DNA from: Cycas panzhihuaensis
Lineage: Eukaryota > Cycadophyta
Assembly (NCBI GenBank): GCA_023213395.1
Contig: CM041465.1
Coordinates: forward strand, 132,253,741-132,317,740
DNA length: 64,000 nucleotides
Reading direction: 5' to 3'
Part shown: positions 55,742 through 64,000 of the stretch, piece after piece
Layout: every line of letters starts with the position of its first letter
How positions within the stretch are numbered: the first letter of the stretch is position 1
Notes under the pieces: model-generated
Seen by the model: only the letters and a program-made list of their open reading frames with translations
Databases searched by the model: none
What the model was told of the DNA's origin: nothing
Made by a program: the position numbers and the translations under genes

Positions 55742-56092
55742 TTACTGCTGCACAAAAGGTGCCTCTAGTGATGAAAGTTCTCTAAGAAAGAGGGATACAC
55801 ATTTATGACCTTCAAAAGAACCAAATGTAGGCAGGGGACCCTTTGGAATCTCTAAATAGTGGTATCTACCTTGGATCTCATTGTAAATTGAACAATGAAA
55901 GATAGAATGCTGCTTGATCTCAATCTTAAGTGAGCAAAAATGAAATGTTCCATTTCCATTTAAAGCTGATGTGAACAAACCTTGAACTATTCCATAGGGA
56001 AACTTAGATTGCGTAATGTGAAGGTGTGTCCATTCCAAGGGACCAACAATACTATTAGTTGGCCTGATAGAGTGCTTAGAATAGAAGGGCAA
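55742..56092 (-). other. Unrecognised 116-codon open frame
   Basis: An uninterrupted minus-strand frame starting MPFYSKHSIRPTNSIVGP, with aromatic and Cys/His-containing segments. It does not look like low-complexity sequence. I recognise no family. It lies 430 bases beyond the helicase exons, on the opposite strand, outside any delimited retroelement. It could be a fragment of a repeat I do not know or chance. Confidence 0.3.
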
Positions 56093-56378
56093 TCTTGGAC
56101 TAAGCTTTTGGGGTGGGGAGATCCATGTGAATTGGAGGTATGCTTGATAAAGTTAATATTTTTTTCTTCATCAAATTCAGATTAAGGGTATCCAGGCAGA
56201 ACCTAGTAGGAGGCAAACAATCAATGGTATTCCTCTTGTTTGGAGGAGAGAGAACTCCATGTATTAAGAAGTAGGCTTTGTACGGTTAGAGTGACCATGA
56301 CTAGTAGTAGTCAAGTCTCATCAAGAACAAAGTGCAAGTGTGGATATCTACTAGTCCCACCATATGTATATATTCTTT

Positions 56379-56974
56379 GTTAGAGAATAATGTTTAATCT
56401 ATGGTCAATCCATGATGGTCATATGTATTTGGAGTTCATACTCTAGTCATCCAATGTTGTCTAGTGGTCACGTTGTGGTGGAGTCATTAGACATACTCCC
56501 AAGTTTCTAAATATGTGAACATTATGAAATATTGTGTAAATGTTCACCTAAGACATTGGAAGACTTAGATGTTTTCACACATGATCTTATTGGTGGATGT
56601 TTGATGCAATATCACTGGTCCTTAATGAGGTGACCTGCTTGTATAAAAGGGCAAAGCTTATTTATGGATAGTTATGAATACATGTAGTTCTTCCACAATG
56701 GAAACTAGTATGGTCTCATCATGTGCTTTATTGTATATCATCTTTTATTAATGAAATCTCATATATTGAAAGTGAATGTTTCCTCATCTTGAGGTTTCAC
56801 TGCTATAAATCATGTTTTGTTGTTCATTATTGATGACTGTATACATTTTTGTTGATCATGTGATATTAGACCTCATGTTAAATGTTTTCATATTGATGTA
56901 CTTGTATTTAGTGAAGTGTTTGATACTGTTGTCATAATGATATCAAACCCTAAATTTAAACGTGGTATTAGAGC
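56379..56974 (+). repeat. LTR L with primer site, truncated element
   Basis: About 584 bp from TGTTAGAGAATAATG to CTAAATTTAAACG, followed by TGGTATTAGAGC at 56963-56974, one change from the consensus primer site. A TATAAAAGG box is at about 56642-56650. The expected final CA reads CG. Only about 75 bases of interior follow before other sequence, so this is a truncated 5' end of a plus-strand element. Confidence 0.75.
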
Positions 56975-57050
56975 AAGAACAACCCTGTATGGTAGGTCCT
57001 AGATTATTAGAGCGAAGGTTACTTGATGCGAATGTATAGCCAAAATGCTC

Positions 57051-57116
57051 ATATGCAAACGGATCTCTTTTAATTGATATGCAAATGGATCTCTTCATAT
57101 GCAAATGCAACTCTTT
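57051..57116. repeat. Three copies of ATATGCAAAYGGATCTCTT
   Basis: ATATGCAAACGGATCTCTT, ATATGCAAATGGATCTCTT and ATATGCAAATGCAACTCTT lie in tandem with short spacers (57051-57116). Two copies contain ATGCAAAT. They lie between LTR L and the antisense gag of J. Confidence 0.75.
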
Positions 57117-57923
57117 TCCTTGATCTCGATTTGCCTCTCGCGAGACTCTTCCACCAGGCGATCAGACGTCATATGTGTTTGCTTTAGGTCTTCTGTGTAG
57201 TCATGTTGTTTCCCCTGAATTTGTTCTTGTTCATGTTCTTGCAAGGTCTCTGAGACCTCCCAAATAATAGTTTGTTCTTCTTCTTCTTCTGTTTCTGCTA
57301 ATTTGTCTAGTAGCTTTGATGCTTCAATATCCTCATGAAAGGCTTTGATACATGCATTTTGAAAGAAATACCAATCGGAAAATACTCTTCCTAACCAATT
57401 AATGAACTAATCAAGAGCTCTTCCTTCTAGGAAGTGTTTTAACAATGGTTTATACTCTTCAATTTTGGTACCCAATGTGTATTTGTAATAGGTCTTGAGT
57501 GTTTCTACCCAATGCGTCATATTATCCTCGTGGTCCAGATTAGAGAAATCTATCTCCATTTTTCTTTTTAGTCTCAGAGATTTTGACTCTAGATGTGCCC
57601 TCTTTAGTTCTCGAGTTTTCTTTGCAAATTTTTGTTTATCGCTGTACTTGAAACTAGTTTGGAACCACCTTCCTTTAAAATCCTCCTACATCACCCTTTT
57701 TAGAAATGACCACTTAAAGTACTCCAAGTCCTCAAGTTCTGCAAAATTGCCTGAACCAATTTATTCCATTACCACTTAGATACTGGGATGCGAAAAGAAT
57801 CTTCTTTTCTTCAGGCATCGAGTTAATGTCGAAGTAGGCATCCAACATCCTTGTCCATTCTATCATGTCTATTCCTTTGTTGGGGTCCCATTTTTCTAAG
57901 GAGATCTACACTTTGTTAGCCAT
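57117..57923 (-). pseudogene. Gypsy J gag
   Basis: The minus-strand start is the Met at 57921-57923. An N-terminal part with IEWTRMLDAYFDINSMPEEK near 57800-57880 is typical of plant gypsy gag. Then come EFKGRWFQTSF-like and KRKMEIDFSNLDHEDNMTH parts (57510-57600), LGRVFSDWYFFQ, and a Glu-rich tail. A handful of stops and an indel at about 57780 interrupt it. The downstream parts of J (protease, pol, 3' LTR) are missing. Confidence 0.7.
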
Positions 57924-59003
57924 TTCAAATGGCTTAATTAAACTCCTTCAGGTAACTGTGGATACTAAAAAATTTTTGGTCAACAAGTGTTGCAACTTTA
58001 TTGATTAAACTTATATCACTCATTGGTCAAAACTATCACATATGACCACTAGTAATGATCGTTTTTGAACCGGGATTCCAACAATTCAGATGGTACTTCA
58101 ATCCGGTATCTATAGTCCAAGTTATGGACAAAAATGTCTAGGTACCTTGTTTGAAAAATAAAACTAAAAAAAAAGAAAAGAAAAAGAAGAAGAAAAAAAA
58201 GAAATACTTTTCCTAAACCCTTTTGTAGGCTTAGCCCTTAGTCATTATGATGACTTCGTAGGACCATCTACTAACCCACCTATGGGGGAGCAAACTCCAA
58301 GCAAATATCAAATCTACAAGGTAAAAGACTTGATTAAAGGGTTGATGAAACACTCGATTGATGGTGGATGGGTGATGGAATCCTCAACACGTACTTCACA
58401 TACCCACGGAGGGCGATGGATAGCTTGGCAAAGGGCAGTACACAAGGTTCCTCAGACTCTGGTAGCTCTTCTTCATAGGATCACGAGATAGAATGAAAGT
58501 GTCACACATGCTAAGTTTGAGCGATTCACAAAAGAGCTTGCTAGGCAACACAAAGACCTTCAACATAGAGTAGGAATGCAATGGCATACACAAGTTAAGC
58601 AAATGCCACACACACGGGCACATCAACACCACCAATGCACAGGGCAAGTGAACATTGTAAAGGGCAACTTGCACCATGCACAAGCAGTAGCAATCCTTGC
58701 AATGGAGGTCCTTCACAGGTAGCCACAAGTTGACGTTGTAGTTCACATAGGTGCACTCACGAAGACAGAAATTGCTACAAATGATGACAATATTGCAGAG
58801 CTTGGGGAGGTCCCTATGCAAGACAATAGAGGAGCAGGGTATCACAAGGGGAGCTTTCCAACTAGAGGGGCAATTGGTTGCATTCAAACCCTAACTTAGT
58901 ACAGATGATAACATGGCAAACTAGCTAACATGGCACCATGGTAGTGTCGCATCCTTGCATAACAAATATCAACTTGGAGAATACCTTATGTGGCTCTCAA
59001 CTT
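57924..59003 (-). other. Gypsy J leader, open on both strands in part
   Basis: Between the J primer site and gag start. A purine tract of A and G lies at about 58166-58205. Between 58282 and 58895 the plus strand has a frame with only two stops in about 205 codons (start MGEQTPSKYQIYKVKDL), while the minus strand has a stop-free 163-codon frame at 58396-58887. I recognise neither product. Confidence 0.4.
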
Positions 59004-59595
59004 GGCTTTGATATCGGTTGTAGCGAGCCCGGATTCTCGAGTAGCAGATAATGGTAATAGTCACAAATATTCATAGTATACATAGTGGATTTTTATGGAT
59101 TTCACAGCAATGATTCTCCACAGAGATAATATTTCCAACAGATAACATATATTTACATCACATAAACTATCCTTCAATAGTCATAGTTCATTTATCCATG
59201 CAATATAACATCCATATATTGATAAATAACAACAAAAATTGAAGTAAATAATAATATCATAATAACAAAACTTGGTACAATATTCAATAGTATTTGAAAC
59301 CCTCTTTGAGGCAAGAGCAATTGTCCAAATGGCACGGATGTGCCCCAATGTCTTGGGGCCATTATCTCAAGTATAATAACTTCTCCAAGATGTTTTACAA
59401 ATGATCAAGGCTTTTCTATTTATAGCTTTTATTTTCACTCTCAGAACCAACTCCTAAATTTTCTCTCTAAAAAAAAATCAACTTCGTAATAAAGTATATG
59501 AAATGACTCTCTCCTTAATCCTTCTAAAACCGACTTCATAATAATAATTCCCTCAATAGAAAATTGACTTCTTCCTTATTTTTGAGAATGCTACA
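59004..59595 (-). repeat. Gypsy J 5' LTR (59019-59595) and primer site
   Basis: 577 bp with ends TGTAGCGAGCCC and GAATGCTACA (inverted TGTAGC/GCTACA). The antisense primer-like GGCTTTGATATCGG at 59004-59017 has a TGGTATCAAAGCC type base with changes. A TATA box (minus strand of CTATTTATAG) lies near 59418-59427. The first bases match the Gypsy-2 LTR start (TGTAGCGAG), suggesting related families. It is inserted in gag of element K. Confidence 0.8.
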
Positions 59596-59650
59596 TTGGA
59601 GGCCTTGAAGGGACCATCAAATTTTGTCTTAAGACACTAGGGGTAGAATT

Positions 59651-60032
59651 AGAGCTATATGTGCTGTGATGATCACTTTAGACCAGTAGGACAAATTGGC
59701 AAACCAAATTGGTACCAATCTGGAACTAAGGTTGATCCTTCACTTAGGGAACAAAAGGAAGATGAGTTAACAGAAGGCAAACTATCAAGAGTAGAATAAT
59801 TAAAATAGAAGATCATAAGATCCATGCGCAAACTTTAAGGAGTCATGCTCTATAGTCCATGCTATGGGTTATGGCTCAGTTGTGCCAGAGCTATATGCAT
59901 CGTGATGATCGCTCTAGATGAATAGGACAAATTGACAAACCAAATTGGTGTCAATTCACAACCAAGGCTAATCCTCCACTTAGGGAACAAAAGGAGGGTG
60001 GGCCAACAGAAGGCAAACTATCAAGAGTAGAA
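59651..60032 (+). repeat. Internal duplication in gypsy K gag
   Basis: 59651-59797 and 59887-60032 are direct copies of about 147 bp, offset 236 bp, both from AGAGCTATATG to AAACTATCAAGAGTAGAA. About 15-20 per cent of positions differ, so the duplication is old. It repeats the gag segment just before the zinc knuckle. Confidence 0.85.
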
Positions 60033-60880
60033 CATATGCACTGAGCCATGTGTTTTGACTGTAACGGAAAATGGAGTTATGACTATAAATGGCCAACTAA
60101 GAAGGTCTTCATGATTAATGACAAAGAAATGGATGTATCGACACCAAAAGTGCAACTAGAAGAAATACACTCACCCAAAGAGGATGAAGCGGAAATTGAA
60201 GAGTTACTCAACGACATAGAATTGGAGAAAGTTCAAATATCACTACAAGCTATTACTGGAGCGATAATCACACCTCAAAGACTACGATTTGAAGGAACAA
60301 TTAAAAATTGGCAAGTTATCAGTATTGGTGGATAGTGACAGTACAAACAATTTCATCAATCGCCCAATGACAGTTAAGTTGGAGGTCCAAGTCAAGCCTC
60401 TTAAACAATTTCGAGCAGCAATTATGAATGGAAATAGTGTACCTTGCGGAGGATTTTGTGACAAGGTACATTTATAGATTGTTGACTATTCTTTAAGCAC
60501 CTGTATATTTGCCATCCCTGTTGGAGGGTTTGACGTAGTCTTGGGCATTAAATGGCTTTAGAACTTGGGTAATATAGCTACAAACTATATAATGAAATTC
60601 ATGAGTTTTTTTCAAAAAGGGCATATAAACCCCTTATCTCCCTCACAATTGGTTTCATCTCATCGCATGGAAAAACTACTTAAAAAGAATCCTTTCGCAT
60701 TCCTTATGTCATGCTATAAAACCTCTTCCATGATATTCCATCTGAAGTACAAGTTATTATAGACTAGAATGTCAGGGTCTTTGAAGACATTCTAAGAGAT
60801 CTATTGTCGACTAGAGAAAATGAGCACTCAATATAGTTGGAACTAGGCTCCGCACTTGTGAATATTTGTCTATATAGGCA
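60033..60880 (+). pseudogene. Gypsy K gag end, protease and linker
   Basis: A 95-codon open frame from 60048 has the zinc-knuckle relic CFDCNGKWSYDYKW (last Cys lost), an acidic linker, VQISLQAITGAI, and LRFEGTIK. A shifted frame at 60289-60477 gives the protease start LSVLVDSDSTNNFINRP, where the Gly of DSG is Asp. The linker to RT follows with stops. Confidence 0.83.
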
Positions 60881-62100
60881 TCCATATCACTTCAAGAAGG
60901 AAATAGAGCAGACTACCAAGGAGTTGTTGAAGCAAGGAGCTATCATACCTAGTTCAAGTCCATTCGCATCCCAAGTGATCTTGGAAAGGATGGATCCTAT
61001 CGGATGTGTGTTGATTACCGTGCCTTGAATAAATTAATAATTAAGAACAAATATCTAATTCCATAAATTGGACTTGCTAGACAAATTGCACAGGGCCCAT
61101 TTTTTTTCAAAAAATGACCTTCACTTTGTGTACTATCAAATTCACATTAAGGTAAAATATTTGTACAAAATAGCCTTCTACACTCATAAAAGTCTGTTCG
61201 AATTTTGAGTAATGCCATTTGGACTAACTAATGCACCTGCAACTTTCTAGTTTACGATGAATACGATACTTAAGTCTTTGATCAGAAGATTTGTCCTGGT
61301 TTTCTTTGATGATATCTTGATTTACAACAAGACATGGGAGGAGCATTTAATTCATCTACAGGAGGTATTGTGCATAGTCAAAGAAAATCAATTCTTTGCA
61401 AATGAGTCTAGATGCACTTTTATATAAAAAGAATTAGAATATTTAGGCTACATTATCATACAAGATGGAGTCAAAATGAATCTTAAAAAGGTCCAAAAAA
61501 GGTCCAAGCAATTGTAAATTGGCCTACAGTAGCTAACGTTACTAGGGTTAGAAGTTTCTTAGGCATAGCTGGATTTTTGTGATGTTTCATAAAAGGATAT
61601 GTAAGCATTACAATTCCATTAAGAGATCTAACTAAAAATGAAGCTTTTGTATGGCAAGACTCTACAAACTAAGCCTTCCATAGGATAAAGTATGCCATGG
61701 TCGCTACCCTGGTATTAGGCATGTTAGATTTCAAGAATTCGTATGTTCACGAATGTGACGCTTCTAGAGTTGGATTAGGAGCAATTCTTCTCCAAGGTAA
61801 TAGACCTCTAGTATATGAAAGTCAAAAGCTTAATGCCAGGGAACATCTAAAACACATCTAGGACAAGGAAATGCTAGTGATCATGCGCGCCATCCATTAA
61901 TGGTGATAGTATTTTCTAGGAAGTAAATTCCTAATCAAAACAGACCATGATGGTCTCAAATATGTTCTAAACCAAAACTTGCTATCGTATGAACAACAAA
62001 AATGGGTCAACAAGCTACCAACTTTTGGCTTTGACATAATTTATAAAAAAGGAAAAGAAAATGTCATTGTTGATGCATTCTTTAGGATTTTAGAACAGGT
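60881..62100 (+). pseudogene. Gypsy K RT and RNase H
   Basis: RT blocks: [18 protein letters not shown] at 60927-60980, the palm MPFGLTNAPATF near 61212-61247, active site [11 protein letters not shown] near 61298-61330, and FANESRCTF. RNase H: HECDASRVGLGAILLQ near 61750-61795, LIKTDHDGLKYVL, and the end KKGKENVIVDAFF at 62046-62085. Stops and frameshifts are frequent. Confidence 0.85.
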
Positions 62101-63190
62101 AGTGATGCAAGCCATTTAAGCCAACCTAACTTGGACACAAATTGATACAAGAGTATAGGAAAGATCCACCTTCTTGGCAAATAATTAAAAAAATCCAAGT
62201 TGGAACACAAACAAGTTGCGAATTATGTAATGATCTAGTACTACATAGAGGAGAAATCTTTGTTTTGCAAACATCAACATTGAAGGAGAAATTTCTCTAA
62301 GAAGCTCATGCAACACCATTAATAGGACATGTGAGAATAGGCAAGACATATCAACAAATTTAGATCATATACTTTTGGAAAGGATTAAAAGTAGATGTTT
62401 ACAAGTTTGTTTCCAAGTGCGACACATGCCAATGGAACAAAAGTGAGAGTGTCAAAATACCAAGATTACTTCAACCATTACACATACTAGAGCATAAATG
62501 GGAGGAGATATGTATGAATTTTATTACTGGGTTAACCAAATCAAAGAGCAAAGATTCAATCCTTATTGTTGTGGACCAATTGATTAAATATGTACATTTC
62601 AGGGGAACTCAATCCATGGTAAAAACCAGTAAGATTACTAAGATTTTCATAAAGGAAATCCATAGACCACATGGTTTTCCCAAAGTTTTAGTAAGCGACT
62701 GGGATTCAAAGTTCACAAGCATTTTTTGGAAAGAAATATTTCGTTAGGTCGGGACTAAGCTCACAATAAGCACTACATATCATCGGCAAATCGATGGTTA
62801 GACTGCAACCATTAATAAATGCTTGGGGGGCTACCTTCGAAATTTCTCTTTTGACAAACATTATCATTGGCATAGATGGCTAAACTTGGTAGAATAGTGG
62901 TACAATACCACTTATCACATGTTGGCAAAGATGACACCTTTTCAAGCATTGTATGGTTACGAGTCTCTATCTCTCCTTTCTTGGGCTAATTTAAAAGTTT
63001 TGATAGTTTAGGATCAACAATAGTAGATCACTCAAACATTGCAAGTACAAAAAGACAATTTGAGTCTTGCAAGGAACTAGATGAAATAACAACTTGATTT
63101 GCATAGGACAGAAAGATCATTTGTGGATGGTGAATGGGTATTTTTACGATTCCAACCTTATAAACAATCTACTCTTAAACAAAAATAAAA
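62101..63190 (+). pseudogene. Gypsy K integrase
   Basis: Finger end CDTCQWNKSES near 62416-62450. Core open at 62514-62747, with MNFITGLTKSK (the first catalytic Asp is Asn), ILIVVDQLIKYVHF, and FPKVLVSDWDSKFTSIFW. The Glu region follows as a degraded H.Q.DG*TATINKCLGG. A C-terminal SFVDGEWVFLRFQPYKQS is at 63110-63170. Any chromodomain would lie beyond the truncation. Confidence 0.83.
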
Positions 63191-63413
63191 CCTATCGCTT
63201 ATTACTCATCCTTTCAGTTTATCTAGTCATGAGTAAAAACTTAAATTTGGTATGAATCAATTGCTTTCACTAACTAATTTTACGTAAATGATAAGTGGAA
63301 AGCAGTAGGAACTAAAATGAACAATATAGTAGCGATAAATGCGAGAATATTTACTTTCGTAATATTATCATTTTCTCTTCATTCTACAATAACTCAAGAT
63401 TTGATCTCATAAA
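63191..63413. other. Unassigned stretch between K and copia I
   Basis: AT-rich, no coding frame. It may be the remainder of K between integrase and its lost LTR, or older target DNA of copia I. Confidence 0.5.
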
Positions 63414-64000
63414 TGTTGAAAACAGAGCAAAGACAAAAACATGATTTGTACAGAGAAGAGAAAGAGTGACCATTTTCTTGAGATTCAATCTCCTTAAATA
63501 TACATCTACGATGTGACCGTTACAAACTGAAATGTAACCGATCAGTCTGAGACTGCCAAGTGGCACAATCTTACATTAGAGTTACATTTGAGGGTGGTCC
63601 CAACATGACCCCCTTTCTAACTTAGATAAAACATTACATATCAACACCCTCTCTTAATGTTTTATCTCTAATAGTCCCATTTTGTCTCTCAAATATTTAA
63701 GCCTTTCTTTTCCAAGAGGCTTTGTCAGAAGATCTGCAACCTTTGCTCATTGAGGGATGACTCCAAGTCAATTTCTTTATTATATACCTTTTCTCTTATG
63801 AAATGATGGTGAACTTCAATATGCTTTATTCTTGCATGTAGAATTGGATTTTTGGTTAGCTTGATGGCACTTTGATTGTTGCACTTCAAGGACTTTGCCT
63901 TTTTTTGTTGTTGACCCAAGTTGAGCAGAAGTTGTCTTAACCAAATAGCTTCACAAGTTGCTGACACAGCTGCTTTGTATTCTGCTCAGAGAAGAGAGAG
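63414..64000 (-). mobile_element. Copia I, minus strand, 3' end only
   Basis: 3' LTR of 234 bp at 63414-63647, with plus-strand ends TGTTGAAAAC and TATCAACA (inverted TGTTGA/TCAACA) and an ATATTTAAGGAG box on the minus strand near 63491-63503. PPT antisense CCCTCTCTT is at 63648-63656. The RNase H C-terminus follows, open at 63725-63967, with SATCEAIWLRQLLLNLGQ, NNQSAIKLTKNPILHAR and HIEVHHHFIREKV. It closely resembles copia G. The element continues beyond the window. Confidence 0.9.

Larger units (their letters stand above)
59596..63190 (+). mobile_element. Gypsy K, plus strand, decayed, both ends lost
   Basis: Gag (partial), protease, RT, RNase H and integrase in sense order, same family as gypsy E by the gag-protease text. 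The left end is cut by the J insertion. The right end fades after the integrase C-terminal block LRFQPYKQSTLKQ near 63150-63180, with no PPT or LTR before copia I. Dense stops; old. Confidence 0.8.

Noticed and set aside
1-64000. CRISPR arrays, bacterial operons, tRNA or rRNA genes
   Set aside because: No regular spacer-repeat arrays, no Shine-Dalgarno-led gene clusters and no tRNA/rRNA signature; the window is plant retroelement DNA. The tRNA-like words seen are primer-binding sites next to LTRs.

Overview
The window looks like intergenic or intronic DNA from a very large plant genome, most likely a gymnosperm such as a conifer. This is inferred from the sheer density of layered, decayed LTR retrotransposons (Ty3/gypsy and Ty1/copia, both strands), the plant-type initiator-Met primer sites (TGGTATCAGAGC), and the single host-gene fragment, a plant RecQ helicase. 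The species cannot be fixed from sequence alone. No tRNA, rRNA, CRISPR array or bacterial-type gene was seen.

Layout. 1-3363: old debris with a minisatellite leader, two antisense primer sites, one clean 246-bp LTR and a minus-strand copy of the 'H' LTR. 3364-25880: a nest that can be unwound. A plus-strand copia element (A) is split in its RT at 4411/25392 by Gypsy-1 (minus, 4412-25391, TSD TTTGA). Gypsy-1 carries Gypsy-2 in its gag (minus, 6585-12346, TSD TTATT), an LTR 'D', and copia C (plus, 13286-24216, TSD GTAAA). Copia C in turn carries Gypsy-3 (plus, 16531-22761, TSD TTTAC). Gypsy-2 and Gypsy-3 are chromodomain-bearing (chromovirus-like) and keep all their domains with a few breaks. 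Copia C and Gypsy-1 are mostly non-coding or gag-only and could only have moved with help in trans.

25881-34815: an LTR fragment of the Gypsy-1 family in inverted orientation, a truncated minus-strand gypsy (E), and a minus-strand copia (F). 34816-47950: plus-strand gypsy H, holding copia G (35762-40987). H has two odd features: a second gag-like block between protease and RT, and an extra sense ORF after integrase that ends in a coiled coil. A related extra ORF (M, 48050-50105) and an integrase remnant (N, 51240-52290) follow.

52300-56378: the only low-repeat island. It holds four exons with clean GT-AG junctions encoding the end of the helicase core and the zinc/RQC region of a RECQL3-type helicase (54488-55307). 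56379-64000: a solo-like LTR with primer site (L), a minus-strand gypsy 5' end (J), a decayed plus-strand gypsy (K), and the 3' end of a minus-strand copia (I) running off the window.

Nearly every coding block except parts of Gypsy-3 has stops or frameshifts, so these are relics. The order of insertions can be read from the interrupted frames and target-site duplications. Boundaries marked approximate rest on reading by eye.
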